This document shows, piece by piece, positions 43,571 through 51,314 of a stretch of DNA of 64,000 nucleotides. Under the pieces are notes generated by a model. The model was not told where the DNA came from. It searched no databases and saw nothing but the letters and a program-made list of their open reading frames with translations. This DNA comes from Acidobacteriota bacterium (lineage in GTDB: Bacteria; Acidobacteriota; Holophagae; Acanthopleuribacterales; Acanthopleuribacteraceae), in NCBI GenBank assembly GCA_030066195.1, contig JASJCB010000025.1:17838-81837 (forward strand). Reading direction: 5' to 3'. Made by a program: the position numbers and the translations under genes. Within the stretch, counting starts at the first letter, position 1, and every line of letters starts with the position of its first letter.

Positions 43571-44761
43571 ATGCTCACCCGTTTTGCATTCCGCCTGGCC
43601 ACCGAGTTGGCCCCCAATGTTGCCATGAAGTGCGCTTATCTCTACGGCTACAAGGGGTTCAAGGCCATCCGCGCCTACAAGAAGCGCCTGCGCGACGACG
43701 TGCTTTACCCGCCGTTCATGTTCATCGCGCTCACCAACACCTGTAACCTGCGCTGCCAGGGCTGTTGGGTGGAAAAGGAAGGAAAACAACGCAATCTACC
43801 GCGCGAGGATCTGGATGCGCTGATCGAGACCGGTAAAAAGCAAAACGCCTACTACTACACCCTGCTCGGCGGCGAACCCTTTTTGTACAAGCGTCTGCTG
43901 GATGTTTTCGAGCGCCACTCCGACTGTTACTTCCAGGTGATCACCAACGGCATGTTCTTCACGGAAGAAAATGTGCAACGCCTGCGCAAACTGGGCAACG
44001 TGACGCCCCTGATCAGCATCGACGGCATGCAGGAACAAAACGATATGCGCCGGGGCGAGGGAGTGTTTGCCTCGATAGAAAAAGGCCTGGCCCTGCTGAA
44101 GAAATACAAGCTGTTCTACGGCGTCGCCACCACCGCCACCGGTAAGAATATGGACGAGGTGATGTCCGACGAATACGTGAAATTCTTCATCGATCGCGGC
44201 GTCATGTACCTTTGGTACTACATCTACCGACCGGTAGGAGAAGAATCGCACCCGGAATACTGCATGGCCAGGGAGCAGATCATCGAAATGCGTCGCCGCC
44301 TTTTGGGCCTGCGCCGCAAGCACCCCATTCTGCTGATCGATACCTATTGGACGGCCGAGGGCGAAGCCTTCTGTCCGGCGGCCACGGGTCTCGGTTTTCA
44401 CGTGGGACCCGAGGGCAGCATCGAACCCTGCCCGCCGTTGTCCTTTGCCCGCGAGATGGTGCGCGACAACGACCGCGACGTCTTCAAGAGCATCAACGAA
44501 AGCGAGTACCTGCGCGGCTTCCAGCAGTTCGTCAAACAGCGCACGAAAGGCTGCGTCATCCTGGAGCACCCGCAAGAACTGGTCGAGTTCCTACAAAAAC
44601 ACGAGACCAGGGACTTCAGCACGCGCAACGCGTTCGAGGAGATCAACGCTATCAAACCCAGGCACAGCCACCATTTGGACGGCGACGAGATCCCGGAGGA
44701 TTACTGGGTCTACCGGTTGCTGAAGAAGCAGGTCTTCTTCGGTATGGGCGCGCTGGGATAA
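43571..44761 (+). CDS. Radical SAM protein with SPASM-like C-terminal cysteines
   Basis: 396 residues from the ATG at 43571, with ggag eight bases upstream, 17 bp after the cysteine desulfurase stop. The Cx3Cx2C cluster motif is NTCNLRCQGC near residue 57, followed by the GGEPFL SAM-binding motif. Strand and glycine motifs follow (FQVITNGMFF, PLISIDGMQEQND). Near ~270-300, FCPAATGLGFHVGPEGSIEP and the Cys after it fit an auxiliary cluster site of the SPASM/Twitch kind. An N-terminal hydrophobic helix (FRLATELAPNVAMKCAYLYG) may touch membrane. The cluster motif differs from that of the hopanoid enzyme HpnH (known as CNLxCxGC with other context), so that assignment is not made. It could methylate, couple or sulfur-modify an isoprenoid (inference). 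Confidence 0.88.
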   Translation: MLTRFAFRLATELAPNVAMKCAYLYGYKGFKAIRAYKKRLRDDVLYPPFMFIALTNTCNLRCQGCWVEKEGKQRNLPREDLDALIETGKKQNAYYYTLLGGEPFLYKRLLDVFERHSDCYFQVITNGMFFTEENVQRLRKLGNVTPLISIDGMQEQNDMRRGEGVFASIEKGLALLKKYKLFYGVATTATGKNMDEVMSDEYVKFFIDRGVMYLWYYIYRPVGEESHPEYCMAREQIIEMRRRLLGLRRKHPILLIDTYWTAEGEAFCPAATGLGFHVGPEGSIEPCPPLSFAREMVRDNDRDVFKSINESEYLRGFQQFVKQRTKGCVILEHPQELVEFLQKHETRDFSTRNAFEEINAIKPRHSHHLDGDEIPEDYWVYRLLKKQVFFGMGALG

Positions 44762-44767
44762 AAACCT

Positions 44768-45925
44768 CTAGCTCTCAAAAGTCCCCTTAACTGCCGGCTC
44801 ACCGTTGCGCACCATGGGCTTGCCGCGTGCGATGACGTGGTGAATATCCATATTGTCGTCCATGATCACCAGGTCGGCATCCATATTCGGTGCAAGACGG
44901 CCTTTACTTTTTAATTTGAGGATGGCGGCCGGGTTGGCCGTGATAGTGGCCAGGGCCGTTTCAAAGGGAACGGCTTCATTGTTGACGGCGTCCTTCAACT
45001 CGGTCAACAGGGTATCGGCCAGACCAACGGCCAGGCCTTCCAGGTTGCCGTCGTTGTCAAAACGGGGCAGCGAACCGCCGGCGTCCGAACTCATGGTGAT
45101 GTGACCCGCCGGAACCCCCAGCTTCAACAGCCTGGCCAAAGCATAAGCGGGCTTTACTTCGATTTCCTTGAAGAAGGGATAGCTGCCCGTGGTGATATCC
45201 AAGGGGCCGACCTTGCCCCAAGCTGCCGCTTCCTCGAAGATGATGCCGTTGCGATTGATATGGGTTGGAAAGAAACAAGCGTGCGGTAATTGCGAAAGGC
45301 GCACGGCCTCGTGCAACACGCTGAAGGGCGCGGCTTCATCGCCCATGTGCAGGTGCAGGATGCCCGCCTTCCCGCCGAGCATGCCGGCCACGTGGATGCG
45401 TTTGGCCAGGCGCGCCAGTTCGTGGGCGGTGGGCGCCGAGGAACGTTTGTCGGCGATCGCGATCTCGCCGGCCCCGATGACCTCTTGAATGTAGCACAGG
45501 TCATGGGCAACATCGCCGCACAAGGTAGGCGGCGGCACCTGGTAGGAGCCCGTGTAGATGCGGCAGGTCATGCCCTCTTCAGTGAGCCCCTTCGCCTTCA
45601 TCAGCAAGCCCGCAATGGTGCGCGTGATGCCGTCGGTTCCCAAACAGCCGACCGCCGTGGTCACCCCGCTGCCCACCAGTTGCCCCAGTTGGAGCTCAGG
45701 CGTTCGCGTAGCCGGTCCGCCCTCACCGCCCGCGCCGCATAAATGCGTATGGCCGTCGATAAATCCGGGAACAACGCGCAGGCCGGCAAGATCGATGATC
45801 TCCACATCCAGGGAGCCCGTATCCAGCTTCGGCGCAACGGCGGAGATGATTCCGCCGGCCAGGAGGATATCTTGACGACCCAGCGGGTTCGGGGCAAACA
45901 CGTTACCGTTTTTGAGAAGAATCAT
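44768..45925 (-). CDS. iadA: Isoaspartyl (beta-aspartyl) dipeptidase
   Basis: 385 residues; GGGAG shortly before the ATG. Amidohydrolase-fold enzyme that cleaves isoaspartyl dipeptides from damaged proteins, using a two-zinc centre. PGFIDGHTHLCGAGGEGGPATR carries the H-x-H and the GGGEGGP loop typical of IadA. Further markers are IAIADKRSSAPT, HLHMGD, PTHINRN and MSSDAGGSLP (catalytic Asp). Length agrees with the E. coli enzyme. It faces the radical SAM gene tail-to-tail with six bases between stops, and is not part of the terpenoid cluster by strand. Confidence 0.93.
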   Translation of the reverse strand: MILLKNGNVFAPNPLGRQDILLAGGIISAVAPKLDTGSLDVEIIDLAGLRVVPGFIDGHTHLCGAGGEGGPATRTPELQLGQLVGSGVTTAVGCLGTDGITRTIAGLLMKAKGLTEEGMTCRIYTGSYQVPPPTLCGDVAHDLCYIQEVIGAGEIAIADKRSSAPTAHELARLAKRIHVAGMLGGKAGILHLHMGDEAAPFSVLHEAVRLSQLPHACFFPTHINRNGIIFEEAAAWGKVGPLDITTGSYPFFKEIEVKPAYALARLLKLGVPAGHITMSSDAGGSLPRFDNDGNLEGLAVGLADTLLTELKDAVNNEAVPFETALATITANPAAILKLKSKGRLAPNMDADLVIMDDNMDIHHVIARGKPMVRNGEPAVKGTFES

Positions 45926-46794
45926 GAGCGGCTCCCATTACATATCAGGCGGCCGGGGGCGTGGCGGCAACCTATGATAAGAGTTCGACGGATTAATTTC
46001 AATGGACCATTACGAACGAGGGTCGATGCAAAGGGCGCCCGAGGTTGTTCCTGGTTGTCAAGCGGTAGAAAAAGGCGCCCATCTCTCGTTGTCATTGGTT
46101 GTTCCTAAAAAGTCAGGAGTAAAGAATCAGCTTTATTTCTTCGACCCGGAAAAGTCAGGAGCAAAGAATCAGCTCTCATTCCTCGACCCGGAAAAGCCGG
46201 AGCAAAGAATGAGATCTCATTCTTTGCGTGCCGAAAAGTAATGTGAAAGAAATCAGTTGTGGGTCCTTGACCCGGAAAAGTCAGGAGCAAGGAATGGGAA
46301 CTGATTCTTTGCTCCCCGACTTTCAGAATCGAGAAATCCAACCTGGTTTTTCGTCTCTAGGCCTGCCGAATCGAGAATTCAGGCCCCGATCTTCGATATT
46401 TGGGAACAAGAATCAACCAATGAGTCATGGAAACGCGCTCTTTCCGTGCAAATTGCGCTCATTCGGCTGTACTTGGTTGTGAAGTTCCGGTTTTGAGTTG
46501 ATCGGCGTCGATGAGAAGAAAATCCGCGTCGCCTGACCCGTTGAGAAACAACTGAATCACTGACCGGCTCGACCCGGATGCGGGTACCTTCTCTTATTTC
46601 ACATCACGCCCTTTTACGCGGATAGACCCGGAAGGCTCGCCGATATGCACCCATTTTCATCACAAAAATCACGGGAAAGTGTTCCATTCATGGGTTTCTT
46701 GCAAAATGCCGGACGTAGCATAACAAAAACTGAACGCATAATATCGCATGATCTGCTAGGATGTGGCTTATTCATCCGGGAAATGGAGGAAGAA
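45926..46794. other. Non-coding region with a palindrome array
   Basis: It contains the array at 46105-46320. Other open frames here overlap the array and lack good ribosome binding sites. A 57-codon minus-strand frame (45922-46095) overlaps the iadA start but was not called. The sixA ribosome binding site lies at the right end; the sixA promoter was not identified. Confidence 0.45.
46105..46320. repeat. Tandem palindrome array, about five units of 41-43 bp
   Basis: Units share tcgacccggaaaagtcagga followed by gcaaagaatc and a mirrored half. Palindrome centres fall at about 46131, 46173, 46214, 46256 and 46299, spaced 41-43 bp. The third unit holds a perfect 24-bp palindrome (46203-46226, core gaatgagatctcattc). 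The spacing equals that of the array at 20950-21135, though the sequence differs. Confidence 0.7.
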
Positions 46795-47334
46795 ATGACC
46801 CGGGAATTGATGATCCTGCGGCACGGCAAGTCCTCTTGGAAAGATTTAAGCCTGGAGGATTACGACCGCCCTTTGAAGAAACGGGGCATCGCCGCATCGC
46901 GTAAGATGGGACGCTACCTGGTTCACCGTAAGTTACGGCCCGAGATCATCATCAGTTCCACGGCTGAGCGCGCCCGGCATACCGCTGTTCTGGCCTGCCG
47001 GGAAATGGGCATTACCGAGCGTCATATTTCCTGGGACAGGGATCTGTACCATGCCCACGTGCATACACTGCTCAATGCGCTGAGCCGGTGCAAGGAAGAA
47101 AACAAGCGCGTGATGTTGGTCGGTCACAACCCCGGTTTGGAAGAGTTGATTGCCTACCTTTGCGCCAACGGCACGCCGCTACCCGAGGACGGCAAACTGT
47201 TGCCCACGGCGGCACTGGTGCGAATTGCCATGCCGGATGATTGGAACGCCTTGGGTCATGGTTGCGCCGAGTTTGTCGAGCTGGTTCATCCAAGGGCGCT
47301 GACCCTTGCCGGAAGAGTCAAAGACGACGTCTGA
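46795..47334 (+). CDS. sixA: SixA-type phosphohistidine phosphatase
   Basis: 179 residues from the ATG at 46795, with GGAGG five bases upstream; a longer frame starts at 46645. The histidine phosphatase fold is shown by MILRHGKSSW (RHG, catalytic His near residue 10), DYDRPLKKRG, ISSTAERARHTA and LVGHNPGLEEL (second His). SixA removes phosphate from phosphohistidine, classically on Hpt domains of phosphorelays. It lies tail-to-tail with a sensor kinase (six bases between stops), which hints at a signalling link but is not proof. Confidence 0.9.
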   Translation: MTRELMILRHGKSSWKDLSLEDYDRPLKKRGIAASRKMGRYLVHRKLRPEIIISSTAERARHTAVLACREMGITERHISWDRDLYHAHVHTLLNALSRCKEENKRVMLVGHNPGLEELIAYLCANGTPLPEDGKLLPTAALVRIAMPDDWNALGHGCAEFVELVHPRALTLAGRVKDDV

Positions 47335-47340
47335 TCTCAG

Positions 47341-50300
47341 TTAATCAGCGTGTCGTAACGGCAGTTCCAAGGTAAATACGGCGCCGTGTTCCCGGCCGTC
47401 GCTAGTGACTTGGATGGAACCTCCCAAACTCCTGACCGCATTGGCACAGAAGTGAAGCCCGAATCCCCACGCCTTGGGCTTGGTGGTGTAACCGCTGAAG
47501 ATTCTTTCCTGTACATGAGGATCGATACCGGGACCGTTATCGGTCACGGTACAACGAATGCCGGTTTCCAGGGGCTCGGTGCGAATGATCAACCTTCGTC
47601 CCTCGGCCGGCATGGTCGTCCCCAAAGCCTCAACCGCGTTTTTCAGCAAATGAGCCAGGATGTTGCACAATTTGAAACGGGAACTGAGGATCATGGGCAG
47701 CGGGTATTCCTCGAAATGTACGTTGATATTGCGCTCTTCCATGGCGCGCAGTTGAATGGCCAGGTTCTCGCGTACCAAATCGTTTAAATCCAACTGCTCC
47801 AAATGATCCGGGCCCTCGGTGAAATCGCGCTGGTAGTCCAGCAATTCCATCATCCTCCCCAGTTTGCCCCGCATGTCTTCCAAGGCATCGTCCAGGGCGG
47901 TTCGTCTTTTAAGGGAGCGGCCGTGCAAACCTTCCAGCAACCTGATGAGTTGCGGCAGCACGACCGACGGTTCCACACTGTCCGGTCGGTCCAAGCGTTC
48001 CGCCATGGTCTTCAGCGCATGCTCCTGGCGATCATCGGTCGCAAGCTCCGTCAACTTTGCCAGGCCGACCGCAAAACCGGTCAGGAAATTACCCATATTG
48101 TGGATGTTCTCCGCCGCAACTTCCGCCATACCGGCTCGGTGCGCCGAGGCAACCAGTTGCTGTTGCGCTTTCTTCAAGGCCCGGTTGGTTTCCTGCAATT
48201 CCCGGGTGCGGATTTTGACCTCTTGCTGTAAAAGGAGGCGCCGGCGATCGATATTCCAGGTTCGCAGGCGAACGTAAGCCATGATGAAGCCGACCAGGGC
48301 GACGATCACCAAGCCGATGAACCAGGCGGTCTCGTAGAACGCGGGTTGGATGACGAAGGAAAACGTTGCATCGCGCTCGCTCCACGCGCCGGACTCGGTA
48401 ACCGCGCGCGCCCGGAAGGTGTAGGGTCCGGCGGGCAGGTTTCGATAGGTCACGATATTCAGCTTGGAAGGCCGCGACCAGTCGCTGTCAACACCCTCCA
48501 TACGGTAACTATAGGCCAGGATATCGGAAAAGTAGACGCCGCTGAAGCGGATGCGCAAGCTGTTTCGAGCCTTCGGCAGAAGCGGGGAGACGTCCGAAAC
48601 CAGTTCATCGGCGGCGTGGACGGAGTCAATATAGACCAGCGGCGGCGTGCGAAGCTTGACCTCGTTGCCCGGCGTGTACCGCGTCAGGCCGCCGGCCGAG
48701 CCGAACCAGAGATTGCCCGCCGAGTCTTCGAGGCAGGCGGTTGCTGTCTGTTCGTTGTAGGCCACGCCGTCGGCCGTGTTGAAATGATCGAAGCGACCGT
48801 CGGAGAATCGAGTGAGCCCGCGATTATGGCCCGCCCAGACATCGCCGTCACGCGTACACAAGACCTGCCAGATGTAATTGTCGGAAAGCCCGTCCTCCCG
48901 TGTATATTGTTTAAAACTGTGACCGTCATAGCAAAACAAACCGAGGCCGTTGGTGCCGATCCAGATGCGGCCGCGCCGATCCACGTCCAGGTCCCAAACG
49001 ATGATGCCGAAGCGTTCGTCGTAATTCCAGGCATCGCCGGTGTCGGGATTGAAGACGACCGGGCCCTTATCGGTACCCAGCCAGATCAGGCCTTCCGGCA
49101 CTACCCTGGCGGTAACCACACTGTGGCGGACTACCGCCGGGTGGTCCACTTTGACCATGGTGTCGCCGGTGTAACGATAGAAACCCCACCAGGAGCCGCA
49201 CCATATCCTGCCTTTCTTGTCCTCAACGACCGACTGCATGCCGTGTTTTTCCAGGTGGGCATGTCCTTGGAGAGAGCGCGCCTTGCCGTTTTCCCAAATG
49301 GTCATGCCCAAATCGGTGCCGAACAAAATACGGCCGCTTTGAGTCACCTCGATATCGAAAATCCAGCTTCCTCGAAAGTCGCTCATATCGATCGGTTCGA
49401 AATATTTATCGCCCGACGCCCTCCTGGCCACGCCGTTTCGGGTGCCGACCCAAACGACGCCGTCGGCAGACTCGGCAACGGCCCGCGCCGTGTTATGCGG
49501 CAAACCGTGGTCAGTATTATAGGCAAGGATGGGGCCCGGCGTGTACTTGCCGAACTGGGACTCTCCACAAAACCAGAGGTTCTGTTCCCTGTCGAAGAGC
49601 AACCGATCCACATAAGGGTGGGGAAGACCGCGAGACTTGTCGAGAACAAAGGGTCCGTCGGCGGTCAGCCCGATCAAGCCGTTTTTGGTGGTGCTGAACC
49701 AGGGTTGACCCTTGCCGTCAGTTGCCGCATGGGTAACATTGCCAACCATTTCGCCGTCTACCGTCACCGGCAACGCCCGGTCGCCGTCCAGGCGGTAGAT
49801 GCCTTGCGATGTCCCCAGGTAGAGGGTATCGCCGACGAAGTGGAGAATGCGCGGCTCCATGTCTTCCAGGCCCTTGTAGCGATAGGCCGTGATCACGTCA
49901 TCTTGCAGACGATAGACGGTTTCCCTGTGATTGAACCAGATCCCCCCCGCGGGCCCACGGGTGAGGCCGTAGACCCCGTTTTTATCATTGAATTCATCAT
50001 ACCGGGTAAACACATCGTCCTTCAGTCGGTACAAGCCGGTTACGGAGCAGAAATAGATGGCCCCGGACTTGTCCGCAAGGAATTGTTGGGCGTGGACCGT
50101 CTTCAATCTAGGGTCGCTGCCGGGTATTTCAAAGCGAAGACCGTCCATTCGTTGAATGCCGCCGGACCTGAAACCGATGAGAATGCGGCCCTTCCAATCC
50201 AAGGCCAGGGACCCCACCGAGTTTTTCAGGAGACCCCGTGAGGTGTCGTAATGGTCCCAGGTGCTGCCGTTGAAACGCGTGAGGCCGCTATAGGTCCCCA

Positions 50301-50463
50301 GCCAGAGAAAACCCTTGTGGTCCTGAACCATGGACCAAACCTGGCCTTGAGGCAGGCCGTCGTCGATATCGTAGATGGTCAGCGGTACGCGCTGTGCCCA
50401 TAGGGGAAGGCTGTAGACTAAAAGGAGAAATAGGATACATTTCTGGTCTGGAAAGTGGTTCAT
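47341..50463 (-). CDS. Sensor histidine kinase with periplasmic two-component-regulator propellers
   Basis: 1040 residues. A signal sequence (CILFLLLVYSLPLWAQ) is followed by ~600 residues of Reg_prop repeats: DDGLPQGQVWSMVQDHKGFL, WLGTYSGLTRF, SRGLPHPYVDRLLFDREQNL and ten or more relatives, forming two beta-propellers. A Y_Y_Y beta-sandwich (YSYRMEGVDSDWS, LPAGPYTFRARAV) precedes one membrane span (WFIGLVIVALVGFIMAYVRL, ~725-745) and a coiled coil. The kinase part has HRAGMAEVAAENIHNMGNFL (phospho-His in IHNMGN near 787) and an HATPase domain (KNAVEAL, DNGPGIDP, GFGLHFC). There is no receiver or output domain, so a partner regulator must exist elsewhere. A small Cys-rich secreted peptide is encoded upstream on the same strand. 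Confidence 0.93.
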   Translation of the reverse strand: MNHFPDQKCILFLLLVYSLPLWAQRVPLTIYDIDDGLPQGQVWSMVQDHKGFLWLGTYSGLTRFNGSTWDHYDTSRGLLKNSVGSLALDWKGRILIGFRSGGIQRMDGLRFEIPGSDPRLKTVHAQQFLADKSGAIYFCSVTGLYRLKDDVFTRYDEFNDKNGVYGLTRGPAGGIWFNHRETVYRLQDDVITAYRYKGLEDMEPRILHFVGDTLYLGTSQGIYRLDGDRALPVTVDGEMVGNVTHAATDGKGQPWFSTTKNGLIGLTADGPFVLDKSRGLPHPYVDRLLFDREQNLWFCGESQFGKYTPGPILAYNTDHGLPHNTARAVAESADGVVWVGTRNGVARRASGDKYFEPIDMSDFRGSWIFDIEVTQSGRILFGTDLGMTIWENGKARSLQGHAHLEKHGMQSVVEDKKGRIWCGSWWGFYRYTGDTMVKVDHPAVVRHSVVTARVVPEGLIWLGTDKGPVVFNPDTGDAWNYDERFGIIVWDLDVDRRGRIWIGTNGLGLFCYDGHSFKQYTREDGLSDNYIWQVLCTRDGDVWAGHNRGLTRFSDGRFDHFNTADGVAYNEQTATACLEDSAGNLWFGSAGGLTRYTPGNEVKLRTPPLVYIDSVHAADELVSDVSPLLPKARNSLRIRFSGVYFSDILAYSYRMEGVDSDWSRPSKLNIVTYRNLPAGPYTFRARAVTESGAWSERDATFSFVIQPAFYETAWFIGLVIVALVGFIMAYVRLRTWNIDRRRLLLQQEVKIRTRELQETNRALKKAQQQLVASAHRAGMAEVAAENIHNMGNFLTGFAVGLAKLTELATDDRQEHALKTMAERLDRPDSVEPSVVLPQLIRLLEGLHGRSLKRRTALDDALEDMRGKLGRMMELLDYQRDFTEGPDHLEQLDLNDLVRENLAIQLRAMEERNINVHFEEYPLPMILSSRFKLCNILAHLLKNAVEALGTTMPAEGRRLIIRTEPLETGIRCTVTDNGPGIDPHVQERIFSGYTTKPKAWGFGLHFCANAVRSLGGSIQVTSDGREHGAVFTLELPLRHAD

Positions 50464-50585
50464 CAGTATATCCGGTCGGTAAAGAAATGGCGGCTACTAA
50501 AGATCAATCGACCGATAACTGCTTTTACGGCTCCAGACGGATTTACTCAAGTAATTAAGGGCGAAACATCGGCGAAGGCAAGGGG

Positions 50586-50609
50586 CGGGAAGGCGCGAGG
50601 GCCTTCCCG
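50586..50609 (-). terminator. Strong hairpin between Cys-rich peptide and kinase genes
   Basis: The arms cgggaaggc and gccttcccg pair perfectly around a 6-base loop, nine bases after the peptide stop. No T-run follows, so it may slow transcription or protect the peptide mRNA, giving more peptide than kinase (inference). Confidence 0.5.
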
Positions 50610-50617
50610 GTTGGGCC

Positions 50618-50833
50618 TTAGAACAGGCAGATGTTGTTGCACCTGGTGTTGGGGCAGTTGGTGCCCCACCAGGTGACGCAGACCTTACCGCCGGGGCACC
50701 AGCAACTGAAGTCGCAAATGGGGGCACAGGAAGCGGCTTGCGCTTTTTGAGGGGCCAGGAGAGCAAACGAGCCGAGAGCCAGCACGCCGGCCATACTGAC
50801 AGACAGACCCATCGCTTTGAGTTTCTTTAACAT
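50618..50833 (-). CDS. Small secreted Cys-rich peptide
   Basis: 71 residues from the ATG at 50833 (MLKKLKAMGLSVSMAGVLAL); GAACTCC-side upstream carries aaggag about 8 bases away, supporting this start, while an in-frame ATG six codons earlier is possible. A signal peptide ends at KAQA-A. The mature ~37 residues carry eight Cys (SCAPICDFSCWCPGGKVC, TNCPNTRCNNIC), suggesting four disulphides or a metal/Fe-S knuckle. It is 154 bp upstream of the propeller histidine kinase on the same strand. Similar small secreted peptides near propeller proteins are known in Bacteroidetes (NVEALA type), but direct homology is not claimed. Confidence 0.75.
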   Translation of the reverse strand: MLKKLKAMGLSVSMAGVLALGSFALLAPQKAQAASCAPICDFSCWCPGGKVCVTWWGTNCPNTRCNNICLF

Positions 50834-51004
50834 AAAGAACTCCTTGAGCATGAATTTAGAATGCGGGCCACACCCATATCGAAGTGTGGACGGGTCTGAT
50901 GATTTGGTTGCATCTATTATAATGTTATTGATCGGCGAAATCAATCCCCGGGCTGAAAGTCGGCAAAGCCCTGTAATCGGCAGCAGGGTTCCCGTGAAGA
51001 GCGA

Positions 51005-51044
51005 ACTCCCTAAATGGCAGAGAAATAAGTCCTTTAAACCTAAG
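51005..51044. repeat. Left copy of a 40-bp direct repeat flanking the MITE-like element
   Basis: It begins ctccctaaatggcagagaaa and runs into tcctttaaacctaag. The right copy at 51248-51287 begins ctccttaaatggctgataat and runs into ccctttaaaactaaag. Identity is about 80%. This could be a long target duplication or an outer layer of the element. Confidence 0.6.
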
Positions 51045-51046
51045 TT

Positions 51047-51229
51047 CTCCCTCTGTGACCTCCGTGTCCTCTCTTCCTAAAAACCGAGTCGTCAACCTGG
51101 CCCGACCAACAAACAGTGCCGGAAGAGAAGGCCGGAGAGATGCACTCCAATGGGTTTTCGGTTTCAGAATACTGACTCGGAACTCGGAAAAAGAAGAAAA
51201 AGGAAGAGAGGGCACGGAGGGCACAGAGT
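51047..51229. mobile_element. MITE-like element, copy A
   Basis: About 183 bp with terminal inverted repeats: the left end reads ccctctgtgacctccgtgtc, then ctctcttcct; the right end in reverse reads ctctgtgccctccgtgccct, then ctcttcct. It is clearly related over its whole length to copy B at 57644-57818 (shared blocks aaaccgag, gtcaa, actcgg, cggaaaaagaaga). It encodes no protein. Confidence 0.65.
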
Positions 51230-51247
51230 TTTTAAGAAGTTTAGACT

Positions 51248-51287
51248 CCTTAAATGGCTGATAATAATGCCCTTTAAAACTAAAGGG
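51248..51287. repeat. Right copy of the 40-bp direct repeat
   Basis: Partner of 51005-51044; the two lie just outside the inverted-repeat ends of the MITE-like element in the same orientation. Confidence 0.6.
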
Positions 51288-51314
51288 CATCGGTTTTGTT
51301 TCAAAAAAGAAGGG

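Larger units (their letters stand above)
50834..51314. other. Non-coding region with a MITE-like element
   Basis: It holds the promoter side of the Cys-rich peptide gene (minus strand) and the element at 51047-51229, which is flanked by an imperfect 40-bp direct repeat (51005-51044 and 51248-51287). Open frames inside follow the repeat and are not genes. Confidence 0.55.

Noticed and set aside
43571..44761. Assignment of the radical SAM protein as HpnH
   Set aside because: The residues around the CxxxCxxC motif and the C-terminal Cys region differ from HpnH as I know it, and no other hpn genes are present.
45922..46095. 57-codon minus-strand frame whose stop overlaps the iadA start (ATGA)
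   Set aside because: The ribosome binding site is modest, the start lies next to the palindrome array, and the residues show no recognisable pattern. A leader peptide cannot be excluded.
48346..50241. A 631-codon open frame antisense to the sensor kinase
   Set aside because: It lacks family features and mirrors the codon bias of the kinase gene on the other strand; many such antisense frames also occur over the NRPS gene.
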